Source of the DNA: CAYTGR01 sp964437445
GTDB taxonomy: Bacteria > Chloroflexota > Anaerolineae > B4-G1 > SLSP01
Reading direction: 5' to 3'
NCBI GenBank assembly: GCA_964437445.1
Contig: CAYTGR010000023.1
Span: 1-64,000, forward strand
DNA length: 64,000 nt
The position numbers and the translations under genes were made by a program. The stretch's first letter is position 1; every line of letters starts with the position of its first letter. Positions 41,951 through 51,201 of the stretch are shown here, in pieces. The notes below the pieces were generated by a model. It was not told the DNA's origin. It did not search any database and saw only the letters and a program-made list of their open reading frames with translations.

Positions 41951-43780
41951 TCAGGGCGCTGTCTTGAAAGTCAGTTTGTCCGAAGACCAGAGCACACAGC
42001 TATCTCCCGCCACCCCGCGCGACGCAAGAATGTACTCATACGTGCAGTTGGGGCTAAGACCGGTGAGTTTGACGGTGTGATTGGCCGTTGCCGTCTTGTT
42101 AAGGGTGGTATAAAGCCACGGCGTCATCCGGCTGACCGCAGGCAGATAGACGGTATAGGTCATAGATTCGGTAGGGGTGACCGGCGTGGTCACCTCACCG
42201 CAGTAAAGCAGGTGGTAGAAGACCTGGTCAATGGCGCTGTTGGGCGTTGTCCAGGTCAAAGTAACGCCGGTGCTGGCCGTGACCACCGTAGGGTTGGAGA
42301 TACCGCTGGCCGCCGGCGGGGCGGTCGGCTCCAACAGCGTGGCCGGGGTCACATCGGCAAATGAGCCGGAATCCCAGACAATGGCATGAGCGCGCCCACC
42401 GGTGGTGTAGGCGTAGGAGTAGACGGCGAGTTTGTTGGCGCGGGCCTCGGCAGTGACCGTCAACACGCCAAAGTTGCCCTTATAATCGTGGGAAGGGCCC
42501 CAGATAGTGGTGATGGGGAAGGCGCCCGGCACGGCCGGGTCGGAGGGCGAACTTTCGGTGTTGGGATGCCAGCCCACCACGTCAATCCCGACCTTCAGCT
42601 CAGCCGCCGGTGAGCCGATACTACTATCAGGCTTGGAGAGGCCGTACATCTGGAAGTTATACGTGAGGCAGGGCGTGGTTGTGTAAATCATCTGGTATAA
42701 CCCGGCCTGATGGATATTGCCATCAAACGTGCGCATGGCGACCGATTCCCCGGAAACTTTGATCGTGTTTTCAACAAACGATTGAATCAAGGGGGTGTTG
42801 CGCATATACCAGATGCGCCAATCCTGGCGAATGTTGAGGGGGATGTTGTTGCTCACGTTGTTGTCGTCATCGGGCACAATGGGCTTACCACTACTGTTAG
42901 GCCCATCGGGATATCCCAGATAGCGGTCGGCCCCAAAGAAATACCAGTCGTGGTTGTCAAAGCTGGGGTTGTGCAGTGTGGCCCGGTCGGTAGGATTAAC
43001 CACGGTGTTAACGGCGCGGAAGCTGGCCGTATCCCACACAATGGCGTGTGAACGGCCGCCGCGCGCATCGGCAAACGCGAAGACCGTGATGTGATTCGCT
43101 GTCGCTTGCGCCTGCACGGACAGTTCCACCCAGGTGTTGGTGGTGTTCTTGGCGGTACCCCAAACCATGTTGGAGGGGAAGCTGCCTACAGCCGGATCCA
43201 CTTTGGAGTTGGGCGCCCACCCATCTGGCGCGATACCCACTCTCAGGCCCACCAGCGTGTCGCCGCTCTGCGGGCGGGCCTGAGCGTAGATTTTGAACTC
43301 GTAGACCACGCCGGGGATGGTGTTGTAGATGATCTGGTAGAGTCCCCCCTGATGGATATCGCCATCATAGGTGCGAACAGCGACCGACTGCCCGGATTGA
43401 ACCAAAGAATTTTCCTCAAACGTTTGAATGAGCGGGGTGCCGCGCATATACCACAGCCGCCAGTCCTGGAGTGAGGCGGCCGGAATAACGTCCGGGCGGT
43501 TGTTATCCGCATCCGGCAGCAAAGGCTGTTGACCATCAGGGCCATTGGGATAAGTAGGATCGTACCGGTCTTTGAAGAAATACCAGTCATGGTTATCAAA
43601 ACCGGCATTATGCAATGAGGCTGTTGCCAATGTTGTCTGTTCGTTGAGTAGAGTTGTGGGGGGATCTTCCGGTTCAGCCAGCACACCCATAGTTGCGCCG
43701 GACAGCAATAGGGTGATCATGATTGTGAGTGTGAACCCCGCCCTGCTCAGGCCGCACCATCGCTGGGTTGACAGATTCAT
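41951..43780 (-). CDS. Secreted protein with two ~200-residue repeats and a fibronectin-III-like end
   Basis: The 609 residues start with a signal peptide (FTLTIMITLLLSGATMGVLA). Two homologous modules follow, each opening LHNxxFDNHDWYFF and containing QDWRxWYMRxTPLIQxFxEN, VAxRTxDGxIHQxGLYQ and HAIVWDxxSF. They look like beta-sandwich carbohydrate-binding or surface modules, but I do not recognise a named family. A C-terminal FN3-like region carries VTLTWTTP and TYEYILASRG. AAGGAGGT precedes the ATG and a good promoter lies upstream. It sits alone on the minus strand inside a plus-strand glycosyltransferase array. Confidence 0.8.
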   Translation of the reverse strand: MNLSTQRWCGLSRAGFTLTIMITLLLSGATMGVLAEPEDPPTTLLNEQTTLATASLHNAGFDNHDWYFFKDRYDPTYPNGPDGQQPLLPDADNNRPDVIPAASLQDWRLWYMRGTPLIQTFEENSLVQSGQSVAVRTYDGDIHQGGLYQIIYNTIPGVVYEFKIYAQARPQSGDTLVGLRVGIAPDGWAPNSKVDPAVGSFPSNMVWGTAKNTTNTWVELSVQAQATANHITVFAFADARGGRSHAIVWDTASFRAVNTVVNPTDRATLHNPSFDNHDWYFFGADRYLGYPDGPNSSGKPIVPDDDNNVSNNIPLNIRQDWRIWYMRNTPLIQSFVENTIKVSGESVAMRTFDGNIHQAGLYQMIYTTTPCLTYNFQMYGLSKPDSSIGSPAAELKVGIDVVGWHPNTESSPSDPAVPGAFPITTIWGPSHDYKGNFGVLTVTAEARANKLAVYSYAYTTGGRAHAIVWDSGSFADVTPATLLEPTAPPAASGISNPTVVTASTGVTLTWTTPNSAIDQVFYHLLYCGEVTTPVTPTESMTYTVYLPAVSRMTPWLYTTLNKTATANHTVKLTGLSPNCTYEYILASRGVAGDSCVLWSSDKLTFKTAP

Positions 43781-43866
43781 GGAAAAACCTCCTTAGAACT
43801 AAAAAATAGGCTCATGGAGCCAACTGACCTGCATCCTTGCTTGTTGCGCCACTAAAAGCCAGGGCA

Positions 43867-43894
43867 AGTATACAGATAAAAGACAACCTGTCAA
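43867..43894 (-). promoter_or_regulatory. Promoter of the secreted repeat protein (minus strand)
   Basis: Read on the minus strand: TTGACA (43894-43889), 16-bp spacer, TATACT (43872-43867), about 87 bases upstream of the ATG at 43780. Confidence 0.8.
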
Positions 43895-43954
43895 ATCAAA
43901 ATATAAAAAGCGGATGTCCGGTTATGGTTTCTGGCTGCGGCATTTCGGATTATA

Positions 43955-46411
43955 ATGGCCCATTGTAAAAGAGAATTTCGCAATGTCTATTCACCCGGCA
44001 GAATTTTGAGTATCATTGTGCAAAGACAGAACGTCGGTCAATGGTGGCGGTGGGCAACAACTGTTTTGCTACTGGCTCTCTTCGCCCAGGTGACCCTGTC
44101 CGCCCGTGAGACCTCCATTACGTTGGATGAGCCACTGCATATCACCAGTGGCTATGCCTGCCTGTTGACCGGCGACTACCGCCTGGTGGAGGAACATCCC
44201 CCGCTGCTTAAGATGCTCCAGGCTGCCCCTCTGCTGCTGGCCCAACCGCCCCTGCCCGATCCGCGCACCGTCCCCGGCTGGGCCGAGAGCAACCTGATTC
44301 AAGTCGCGCAACAGGTGGTGGTGCCCTATCGCCCGCTGGATGCACTGGTCACGGCCGCGCGCATCCCCACCTTGCTGGTAGCGATAGTGCTGGCCGCGCT
44401 GGTCTACCGTTGGGCCCGCGACCTCTTCGGGCCGCGCGCCGGATTGCTGGCGCTCTTCCTCTGCGCCTTTGATCCTAACCTGCTGGCCCATGCCGGTGTG
44501 GCCGCAACCGATCTCGGCGCCGCGGCGGCCATCTTGGCCGCCAGCTACACCTTTTGGCGCTGGCTGCGACAGCGCTCCGGTCCGAGCTGGCGGCGCGCGC
44601 TGCCGGCGGCGGTGGTCCTGGGCATGGCCTTGGGTGTCAAATCCACGGCCCTGCTGCTGGTGCCGGTCTTTGGCCTGCTATTGCTGGTAGCCCGCCCCGC
44701 CGGCCATCCGCTGCGGGCCTACCTGGGACAGACGGTCGCAGCAGGCGGGATCGCCTTTCTCACCCTGTGGGCCATTTACCGCTTTGAAATCGGCACCGCT
44801 CCTGGGGTAACCTTTCCCATCCCCATGCCCAGCCATCTCCTGCCGCTGCTGAAGCTGCAACAACACCTGCGCGAGGGACACGCAGCTTTCCTGTGGGGTC
44901 AGAACTACCATCATGGCGATTGGCGTTATTTCCCTCTCGCCTTCGCCCTGAAAACCCCGCCCCTCACGCTGGGGCTCTTGCTCTGGGGCGGGTTACGTTT
45001 CACGCTCCATGTTTTACGTCAGATGGCGGGCATCAAACGTCAAATCGGGCGCTGGTTGCCGCTGACCCTTTTCCCGGTGGTTTATTTTGCCACCAGTCTC
45101 TTCAGCGGGATCAACATCGGTTACCGCCATTTGTTACCGATGTTGCCATTTCTCTTAATAGAGACGTCGCAGATTGTTTTTTGGTTCCAAACCGCGCGAC
45201 CATGCTGGCGGTGGGTTGGTGCTGCTCTGTTGACCGGTTATGCTGCCGTGACGCTCACGCTTTTCCCCTGGTATCTGGCTTATTTCAACCTCCTGGCTGG
45301 CGGGCCGGATGGCGGATATCGCTATCTGGTGGATTCCAACCTGGATTGGGGGCAAACCTGGAAGGCGCTCAAGCGTTATCTGGATGCGCGCGGGGTTCAG
45401 CATTTCTGGTTCAGCCATTACACGATCAACGACCCGCACGCCTACGGCTTGGAATACGATCCGCTCCCGCCCTGGCCTGACGCGCCACCGGTGTTGCCCC
45501 GTCGCTTCAACCCGGCCCCGGGCGTCTATGCCATCAGCACTACTCAATTGCAGGGCGTGGTGGTGGCCGATCCGGAGATGTTTGATTATTTCCGGCAGCG
45601 GGAGCCGACAGCGCGCATCGGCCACGCCGTCTTTGTCTACGACCTCGCGCCGACGCCGCCGGTGCAATGGGCTGCCCAGTGTACCTCGCCCGTTGCCCCC
45701 CTCTCCGTCGAGCAGCTGACCGAGGGCCTGGGCCACACCGACCTGCGCCTGGCGGCCTTTGATTGCAGCCAGAGCTGGCTCTACCCGGCGGGCAACGGCT
45801 GGTACGTGCTGCCCCGTCCGGTTTCAACCTGGCAGAGAGTGCAGTTGCAGGGGGCACGGCTGGCCTACGAGCAAAAGCAGACTGGCTTCACGCCGCCCTT
45901 TGCCGTTTACGAAGCCTTTGGCCTGACGCCCCTGGCCGGGATGACGGTGGCCGCCGTCCACGCAGCGCCGGCTGAATGGCTGCCCGCGCAGGCGCTGACA
46001 GCCGGCACGGTGCTCACACCGCCGGTGGCGCTGGGAGAGACGCTGGCCTTCCTGGGCTACACCACCGAAACGACCCCGGCGCAGGCCGGGGAAGCGCTTG
46101 TCGTGGCGACTTACTGGCGCGTGTTGACCCCGCCAGGGCAGCCGCTTTCGCTGATGGCGCATCTACTGCGCGCCGACGGGACGCCGGTGGCCGTGGGGGA
46201 TGGACTGGGCGTCCCGGTGGAGCAATGGCAGCCGGGCGACATCATCGTGCAGCGGCACACCTTTCAACTCCCGCCGGAGACTGCGCCCGGCCCGCTCTGG
46301 CTCAGCGTGGGGGCCTATACACTCCTTGATGTCCAACGCTTACCGGTGAGCGTCAACGGCGCGGTGGTGGGCGACCGGTTAGTCGTGGCGCAGCTGGAGG
46401 TGAAACGGTGA
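43955..46411 (+). CDS. GT39/PMT-type membrane glycosyltransferase, paralogue 2
   Basis: At up to 818 residues it is homologous end to end with the genes at 39519 and 46408. The catalytic acidic motif is ITLDEPLHITSGYACLLTGDYR; the loop GGPDGGYRYLVDSNLDWGQ and the C-terminal QCTSPVAPLSVE, FDCSQSWLYPAG and VGDGLGVPVEQWQPGD are present. The start is uncertain: ATG 43955 overlaps a TATAAT-like string, and GTG 44018 would begin closer to the first helix. Its stop overlaps the next GT39 start by four bases. Confidence 0.87.
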   Translation: MAHCKREFRNVYSPGRILSIIVQRQNVGQWWRWATTVLLLALFAQVTLSARETSITLDEPLHITSGYACLLTGDYRLVEEHPPLLKMLQAAPLLLAQPPLPDPRTVPGWAESNLIQVAQQVVVPYRPLDALVTAARIPTLLVAIVLAALVYRWARDLFGPRAGLLALFLCAFDPNLLAHAGVAATDLGAAAAILAASYTFWRWLRQRSGPSWRRALPAAVVLGMALGVKSTALLLVPVFGLLLLVARPAGHPLRAYLGQTVAAGGIAFLTLWAIYRFEIGTAPGVTFPIPMPSHLLPLLKLQQHLREGHAAFLWGQNYHHGDWRYFPLAFALKTPPLTLGLLLWGGLRFTLHVLRQMAGIKRQIGRWLPLTLFPVVYFATSLFSGINIGYRHLLPMLPFLLIETSQIVFWFQTARPCWRWVGAALLTGYAAVTLTLFPWYLAYFNLLAGGPDGGYRYLVDSNLDWGQTWKALKRYLDARGVQHFWFSHYTINDPHAYGLEYDPLPPWPDAPPVLPRRFNPAPGVYAISTTQLQGVVVADPEMFDYFRQREPTARIGHAVFVYDLAPTPPVQWAAQCTSPVAPLSVEQLTEGLGHTDLRLAAFDCSQSWLYPAGNGWYVLPRPVSTWQRVQLQGARLAYEQKQTGFTPPFAVYEAFGLTPLAGMTVAAVHAAPAEWLPAQALTAGTVLTPPVALGETLAFLGYTTETTPAQAGEALVVATYWRVLTPPGQPLSLMAHLLRADGTPVAVGDGLGVPVEQWQPGDIIVQRHTFQLPPETAPGPLWLSVGAYTLLDVQRLPVSVNGAVVGDRLVVAQLEVKR

Positions 46412-48966
46412 AGCGCAGCTGGCAACAGAGCGCGGTGCTGCTCCTGGCCGGCCTGCTTTGGGCGCAGTTGCTGGCCGCCGCCACCCACCTCTCTCTCACC
46501 GTGGACGAAGGCTTTCACATCACCAGCGGCTACGAATATCTGCGCACCGGGCGGTTGCAGCTCTTTGATGAGCACACGCCGCTGGCCAAAGCCCTGTTCG
46601 CCTGGCCGCTCTTTTTCGTGCCCGACCTGCCCCCGCCGGAGACCGCGCCGGGCTATGCCGAGGGCGACCTGATCCAGGTGGCGCAGGCGACGGTGCTGGC
46701 CTATCGCCCGTTGGAGCGGGTGGCCGTGGCCTGTCGCGTGCCGGTGGCGCTGCTGACGGTGCTCCTGGCGGCGACGGTGTACCGCTGGGCCGCGGTGGAA
46801 TTCGGCCCCACGGCAGGGCTGCTCGCGCTCACGCTTTTCGCATTAGATCCCAACCTCCTGGCCCACGGCAGTCTGGCGACAACCGACCTGGGCGCGGTGG
46901 CTTTCATTTTCTGGGCGACGGGGGCCTTTGTCCGCTACCTGCGGCGCCCTACCCGCGCGCGTTGGGCGCTGGCGGCGCTGCTCCTGGGCCTGGCGCAGGG
47001 GGCCAAGCTGACCGCGTTGCTGCTGCTGCCGGTCTGCGGTCTTTTGTGGCTGGCCCAGGTTTGGCGCAACCGTGACCGTCTGGCATTGACCCGCGCTGTG
47101 CTCCGGTCGGGCCTGGACTTAGTGGCGCTCGTGGGGGCGGCGGCGCTTGTGCTGTGGGCGCTCTACGGCTTTGAGGTGCGCCCGCTGCCGGAGATCGCCG
47201 GCGGCGCCCTCCCGCTCCCGGCTGCCAGCCACGTGGCGCGCTGGCTGCGATTGCAGGCCAACCTGGCCTACGGCCGCGAATCCTTCCTGCTGGGCCAAAA
47301 CGGGATGCACGGCTGGTGGTACTACTTCCCCGTCGCCTTCGCGCTCAAAACGCCGCTGCCAACGCTGGGGATTCTGCTCTGGGTGCTATACAAAGCCGTC
47401 AGCCGTCAGCTGTCAGCCATCAGCCTTCAGCCGTCAGCCATCAGCCGTCAGCCGTCAGCCTTCAGCCGTCAGCCGCCAGCCTTCAGCCGTCAGCCGTCAG
47501 CCTTCAGCCTTCAGCCGTCAGCCTTCAAGATTCCCCCCTCCCTCCGCCAGTACCTGCCGCTGCTCCTGTTCCCGCTGCTCTACGCCCTCTCCAGCCTGAC
47601 CAGTTCCCTCAACATCGGCTACCGCCACCTGCTGCCGATTTTCCCTTTCTTGTACGTAGCCGTCAGCGGTCAGTTTTCAGCGTTCAGCCGTCAGCCATCA
47701 GCCGTCAGCCGTCAGCCGTTAGCAGTGAGCAGTCAGCCCTTACGCAACACGCAACACGCCTCACGTTTCACGTCTCACGTTTCACGCCTCACGCCTCACG
47801 TTTCACGTTTCACGCTTTACGCCCTCCTTGCCTGGCTGGCCTTCGGCACGCTGCGCCTCACCCCGCACTATCTGGCCTTTTTCAATGAACTGGCGGGCGG
47901 GCCGGATGGCGGCTGGCGGTATCTGGCCGATTCCAACACCGATTGGGGCCAGGGCTATGGCGAGCTGGCCCGCTTCCAACAGGAGCGGGGGCTGGGACCG
48001 GTGAAACTTTCTGCCTTTGTCTTCTACGACCCGGCAGCCTACGGGGTGCGCTACGAGCCGCTGACGCCGTTCGGCGGCCACACGCCGGCGGTTTTCCCTT
48101 CTCGCTTCAACCCGCCGCCCGGTGATTACGTGATCAGCGCCACGACGTTAGACGGCGTGCCGCTGGCCGATCCGGCGATGTACGACTGGTTCCGCCACCG
48201 CGAACCGGAGGCGCGCATCGCCCACGTTCTGTTCTACTACCACGTGCCGGAGCCGGAACTCCCTCCCGGCTGGCTCGCGCAGTGCACGACCCCGGTCGCG
48301 CCGCTGACGCCGGAAGCGATCACGGAGGGCTTTGGGCGGGACGATCTGCGACAGGCGACCTTTGATTGCACAGCCGGCTGGCTCTACCCCGGCGGGGAAG
48401 CGCCCGGCTGGTTCGCGCTCTTCCGCGCGACGGCAACCGGCGCCGATCCCTTCATCCAGGCCCGCCTGGCGACGGCCCGGCTCAGTTACGAGCAACGGTA
48501 CACCGGCGCCTTGCCCTCCTTTGCACTTTACGAGCAGACCGGTCGCCCCGCCCCGGCCACACCGGCCGCTGCCGAGATCCACATCGGGACAGTAACCTTC
48601 CTGGGCAGCGCGGTCCTCAACCCCCGGGCTGCCCGTCCCGGCGCGACGGTGGAGCTGGAGACCTGGTGGCGCGTGACCGAGGTCCCCTCCCGGCCGCTTT
48701 CTATCATGCTGCACCTGCTGGGGCCGGCCGGCACCGTGATCGTGGGCGACGGCTTGGGCGTGCCGGTAGACCAGTGGCAGCCGGGCGACATCATCGTCCA
48801 GCGGCACCGGCTGCTGCTCCCGCCGGAGGCGCCGGCGGGCGAGTACGTCCCGGAGACCGGCATCTACTGGGCCGAGACGGTGGAACGCTGGCCAGTGCAG
48901 GTCAACGGGCAGGCCGCCGGCGATAGCCTCCGCCTGGCCCCGCTCACCGTGGAGTCCCGCCGATGA
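46408..48966 (+). CDS. GT39/PMT-type membrane glycosyltransferase, paralogue 3, with in-frame heptamer-repeat insertions
   Basis: At 852 residues this is the longest paralogue. The family features LTVDEGFHITSGYEYL, GGPDGGWRYLADSNTDWGQ, QCTTPVAPLTPE and FDCTAGWLYPGG are intact. Compared with paralogue 2, two segments are extra: about 40 residues of SRQPSAF-like repeats after the helix ending ILLWVLYKAV, and about 50 residues before LYALLAWLAFG. Both are translated 7-bp tandem repeats (47395-47527, 47659-47735 and 47742-47818). The insertions fall between membrane helices and keep the frame, so the enzyme may tolerate them in loops. Copy-number change would shift the frame, so phase variation is possible. 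Confidence 0.87.
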   Translation: MKRSWQQSAVLLLAGLLWAQLLAAATHLSLTVDEGFHITSGYEYLRTGRLQLFDEHTPLAKALFAWPLFFVPDLPPPETAPGYAEGDLIQVAQATVLAYRPLERVAVACRVPVALLTVLLAATVYRWAAVEFGPTAGLLALTLFALDPNLLAHGSLATTDLGAVAFIFWATGAFVRYLRRPTRARWALAALLLGLAQGAKLTALLLLPVCGLLWLAQVWRNRDRLALTRAVLRSGLDLVALVGAAALVLWALYGFEVRPLPEIAGGALPLPAASHVARWLRLQANLAYGRESFLLGQNGMHGWWYYFPVAFALKTPLPTLGILLWVLYKAVSRQLSAISLQPSAISRQPSAFSRQPPAFSRQPSAFSLQPSAFKIPPSLRQYLPLLLFPLLYALSSLTSSLNIGYRHLLPIFPFLYVAVSGQFSAFSRQPSAVSRQPLAVSSQPLRNTQHASRFTSHVSRLTPHVSRFTLYALLAWLAFGTLRLTPHYLAFFNELAGGPDGGWRYLADSNTDWGQGYGELARFQQERGLGPVKLSAFVFYDPAAYGVRYEPLTPFGGHTPAVFPSRFNPPPGDYVISATTLDGVPLADPAMYDWFRHREPEARIAHVLFYYHVPEPELPPGWLAQCTTPVAPLTPEAITEGFGRDDLRQATFDCTAGWLYPGGEAPGWFALFRATATGADPFIQARLATARLSYEQRYTGALPSFALYEQTGRPAPATPAAAEIHIGTVTFLGSAVLNPRAARPGATVELETWWRVTEVPSRPLSIMLHLLGPAGTVIVGDGLGVPVDQWQPGDIIVQRHRLLLPPEAPAGEYVPETGIYWAETVERWPVQVNGQAAGDSLRLAPLTVESRR
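47395..47527. repeat. Coding heptamer array, 19 units of GCCGTCA type
   Basis: There are nineteen consecutive 7-base units (GCCGTCA, GCTGTCA, GCCATCA, GCCTTCA, GCCGCCA variants) inside the GT39 gene. Three units encode seven residues (SRQPSAF or SLQPSAI). No stop codon arises in the frame used. Confidence 0.95.
47659..47818. repeat. Coding heptamer arrays: 11 units of GCCGTCA type then 11 of ACGTTTC type
   Basis: 47659-47735 holds diverged GCCGTCA units (also GCGGTCA, GTTTTCA, GCAGTGA). 47742-47818 holds ACGCAAC, ACGCCTC, ACGTTTC, ACGTCTC and ACGCTTT units. The second family recurs in non-coding DNA at 56472-56506 and 26713-26760. Confidence 0.93.
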
Positions 48967-51191
48967 AACAGAACGACCGGCTTCCACTGGCGGTTTTGTT
49001 GCTGCTGTTCAGCGGCCTGGTAGTGCTCACCAGCCTCGCCACGCCGCTCTTTGAAGCGCCCGATGAAGTCTGGCATTACGCTTACGTCCGCTGGCTGGCT
49101 GCAGGACACGGGCTGCCCGCGCTGAACAACAACGACAGCGGCGCCAACCAGGAAGTAGCCCAGCCGCCGTTGTATTACGCCGTGGCCGCGCTGCTCAGCG
49201 CCCCGGCTCCCGCTGACGACCTGGAGACACTTTTCTGGAACAATCCGGGTTTTGGCTACCAGGCCCCTGGCACGGTACCCGATAACAAAAACATGCTCAT
49301 CCACACCGCCCGCGAGGCGTGGCCCTGGCGCGGCGCAGTCCTGGCGGTGCGATTGGCGCGGCTGAGCTCATGGCTGTTTGGCCTGCTGGCCGTGCTGGCC
49401 GCTTACGGGCTGGGGCAGGCCGCCTTTGCCTCACGGCGCGTGGCCCTGCTGACGGCGGCGCTGGTTGCCTTCCACCCGCAATTTGTCTTCATCAGCGGCG
49501 TGGTCAGCAACGATGCGGCGACTACGGCGCTCGCCACCGCCGCGCTGTGGAGCGGCGCGCTGGCGCTGCGCCGGCCCACCGCCCGGCAGCTGGCCTTGAC
49601 CGGCGGGCTGGTCGGGCTGGCGGCGCTGACCAAGGTCAGCGCGCTGGCATTGCTGCCCCTGCTGGGCGGGGCGCTGCTCTGGAGCGGCTGGCGCGCCGGG
49701 ACCTCCCCCCGCCGGCTGGCAGGGCAGCTGCTCCTCTTCGCCGGCGTGGCGCTCACGGTGGGCGGCTGGTGGTACCTGCGCAACGGCCTACTCTACGGCG
49801 ATCCCCTCGCCATGCAGGCGCATCTCCAGACACTCTGGCGGCGCACAACCCCGCTGGCAGGAGCGACGCTCCGCCGCGAGCTCTGGCTGCTCTACCGCTC
49901 GTTCTGGGGCGCGTGGGGCTGGGGGCATATCTGGCTGCCCGGCTGGGTCTACCTGCTGCTGGGAGGGCTGCCCCTCACGGCGCTGCTCGGCTGGCTGCGG
50001 CGGTGGCAGCGGCGAGAGTGGCCGCCCCACCTTTCGGCCTGCCTGCTGGCCGCGCTCTGGAGCGGCGCGATCCTGGCAGCGTTGGCGCAGTGGATGCGGC
50101 AAGTGGAAGCGCCCCATGGCCGGCTGCTCTTCCCCGCGCTGGGCGCCTGGGCGCTGCTCCTCGCCGGCAGCTGGCAAGGACTGCTGCGCGGACAAGCTCC
50201 CACCGTAACCCGTTGGCTGCGCCGGTTGATCCAGGGCAGCGTGGCCGGGCTGGCCGCGTTGAGCCTGGTCGTCCCGCCGCTGGTCATCCGGCCGGCGTTG
50301 GGCCAACCGCGCTTAGTGGAGCCGGCCGAGGCCGCAACCAGCGTGACGGGGCCGGCGCTGACCTTCGGCGGCGCGGCGCGCCTGCTGGGCGTGCATGTGG
50401 AGCGGCCTACCGTCGCGCCGGGGGAATGGCTCTCCGTCCGGGCCTGCTGGGAGGCGCTGGCCCCCATGTCGGCGGATTACACCGTCTACGTGCAGCTGAT
50501 CGGGCGTGACCTGCTGCGGGCGGGCGAGCGGCTGACCTATCCCGGCTTAGGGCGGTTCCCCACCTCGTTGTGGCCGGTCGGACGGGCCTTTTGTGACGTT
50601 TACACCTTGCGGGTAGAACCCTGGGCGCCGGGGCCTGAGCTGTATGACCTGTTCGTGGGACTCTATGGCGCGACGCCTGAGGATAAGCTCCCGGCCCAGG
50701 CAGAGAGCGGAGCAGCGGTGTTGCCCATCGTGGCGCAGGTGCGGGTAGCGCCGGCGCGCCCGCTCACGCTCCCGGCGGAGGCCACCCCGGTCGCCTACCG
50801 GCTGGGCGAGGCCATCGCCCTGGCGGGCTACACCGTCGCCGTTGCGCCGGGCGGCGGGGTTTTGACGGCCACGCTCTACTGGCGGGCGCTGGCAGTGCCG
50901 CCGGGCGACTACACGGTCTTCGTCCATGCGCAGGATGCCGCCGGGGAGCAGCTGGCCCAACACGACGGCCCGCCGCGCGTTGGCAGGTATCCCACCTCCG
51001 CCTGGCGGCCCGGCGACCTGATCCCCGACGAACACGTTTTAATCTCCACAACCCTGACGGCCGATCAACCCATCTGGTTAGCAGTGGGGATGTATCAGCC
51101 GCAGACGCTGGAGCGGCTGCCGGTGGTGGGTGCAGAAGGGCCGGTGGTGAATGATCAGATTCTGTTAGCCAGTTCAGATAAAATCAGGTGA
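48963..51191 (+). CDS. Large membrane glycosyltransferase-like protein (GT-C, DUF2142/PMT type), paralogue 4
   Basis: The 742 residues have an N-terminal helix followed by the acidic motif FEAPDEVWHYAYVRWLAAGHG and an extracytoplasmic loop NQEVAQPPLYY, typical of the DUF2142/PMT_2 branch. It is more distant from the other three. About ten membrane helices extend to residue ~435. The C-terminal ~290 residues form two beta-rich modules; the last (YTVFVHAQD...WRPGDLIPDEHVL...LAVGMYQ) closely resembles the end of the orphan protein encoded at 55158-56444. It overlaps the previous GT39 stop by four bases, so 43955-51191 behaves as one operon. Confidence 0.85.
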   Translation: MKQNDRLPLAVLLLLFSGLVVLTSLATPLFEAPDEVWHYAYVRWLAAGHGLPALNNNDSGANQEVAQPPLYYAVAALLSAPAPADDLETLFWNNPGFGYQAPGTVPDNKNMLIHTAREAWPWRGAVLAVRLARLSSWLFGLLAVLAAYGLGQAAFASRRVALLTAALVAFHPQFVFISGVVSNDAATTALATAALWSGALALRRPTARQLALTGGLVGLAALTKVSALALLPLLGGALLWSGWRAGTSPRRLAGQLLLFAGVALTVGGWWYLRNGLLYGDPLAMQAHLQTLWRRTTPLAGATLRRELWLLYRSFWGAWGWGHIWLPGWVYLLLGGLPLTALLGWLRRWQRREWPPHLSACLLAALWSGAILAALAQWMRQVEAPHGRLLFPALGAWALLLAGSWQGLLRGQAPTVTRWLRRLIQGSVAGLAALSLVVPPLVIRPALGQPRLVEPAEAATSVTGPALTFGGAARLLGVHVERPTVAPGEWLSVRACWEALAPMSADYTVYVQLIGRDLLRAGERLTYPGLGRFPTSLWPVGRAFCDVYTLRVEPWAPGPELYDLFVGLYGATPEDKLPAQAESGAAVLPIVAQVRVAPARPLTLPAEATPVAYRLGEAIALAGYTVAVAPGGGVLTATLYWRALAVPPGDYTVFVHAQDAAGEQLAQHDGPPRVGRYPTSAWRPGDLIPDEHVLISTTLTADQPIWLAVGMYQPQTLERLPVVGAEGPVVNDQILLASSDKIR

Positions 51192-51201
51192 GGTGAGTTC
51201 C

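Noticed and set aside
43951..43956. TATAAT as -10 promoter of the GT39 gene at 43955
   Set aside because: It overlaps the candidate ATG and has no good -35 at 16-17 bp. It remains possible only if translation starts at GTG 44018.
47395..47818. Possible CRISPR array
   Set aside because: Units are 7 bp and directly adjacent with no unique spacers; no cas genes are present in the window.
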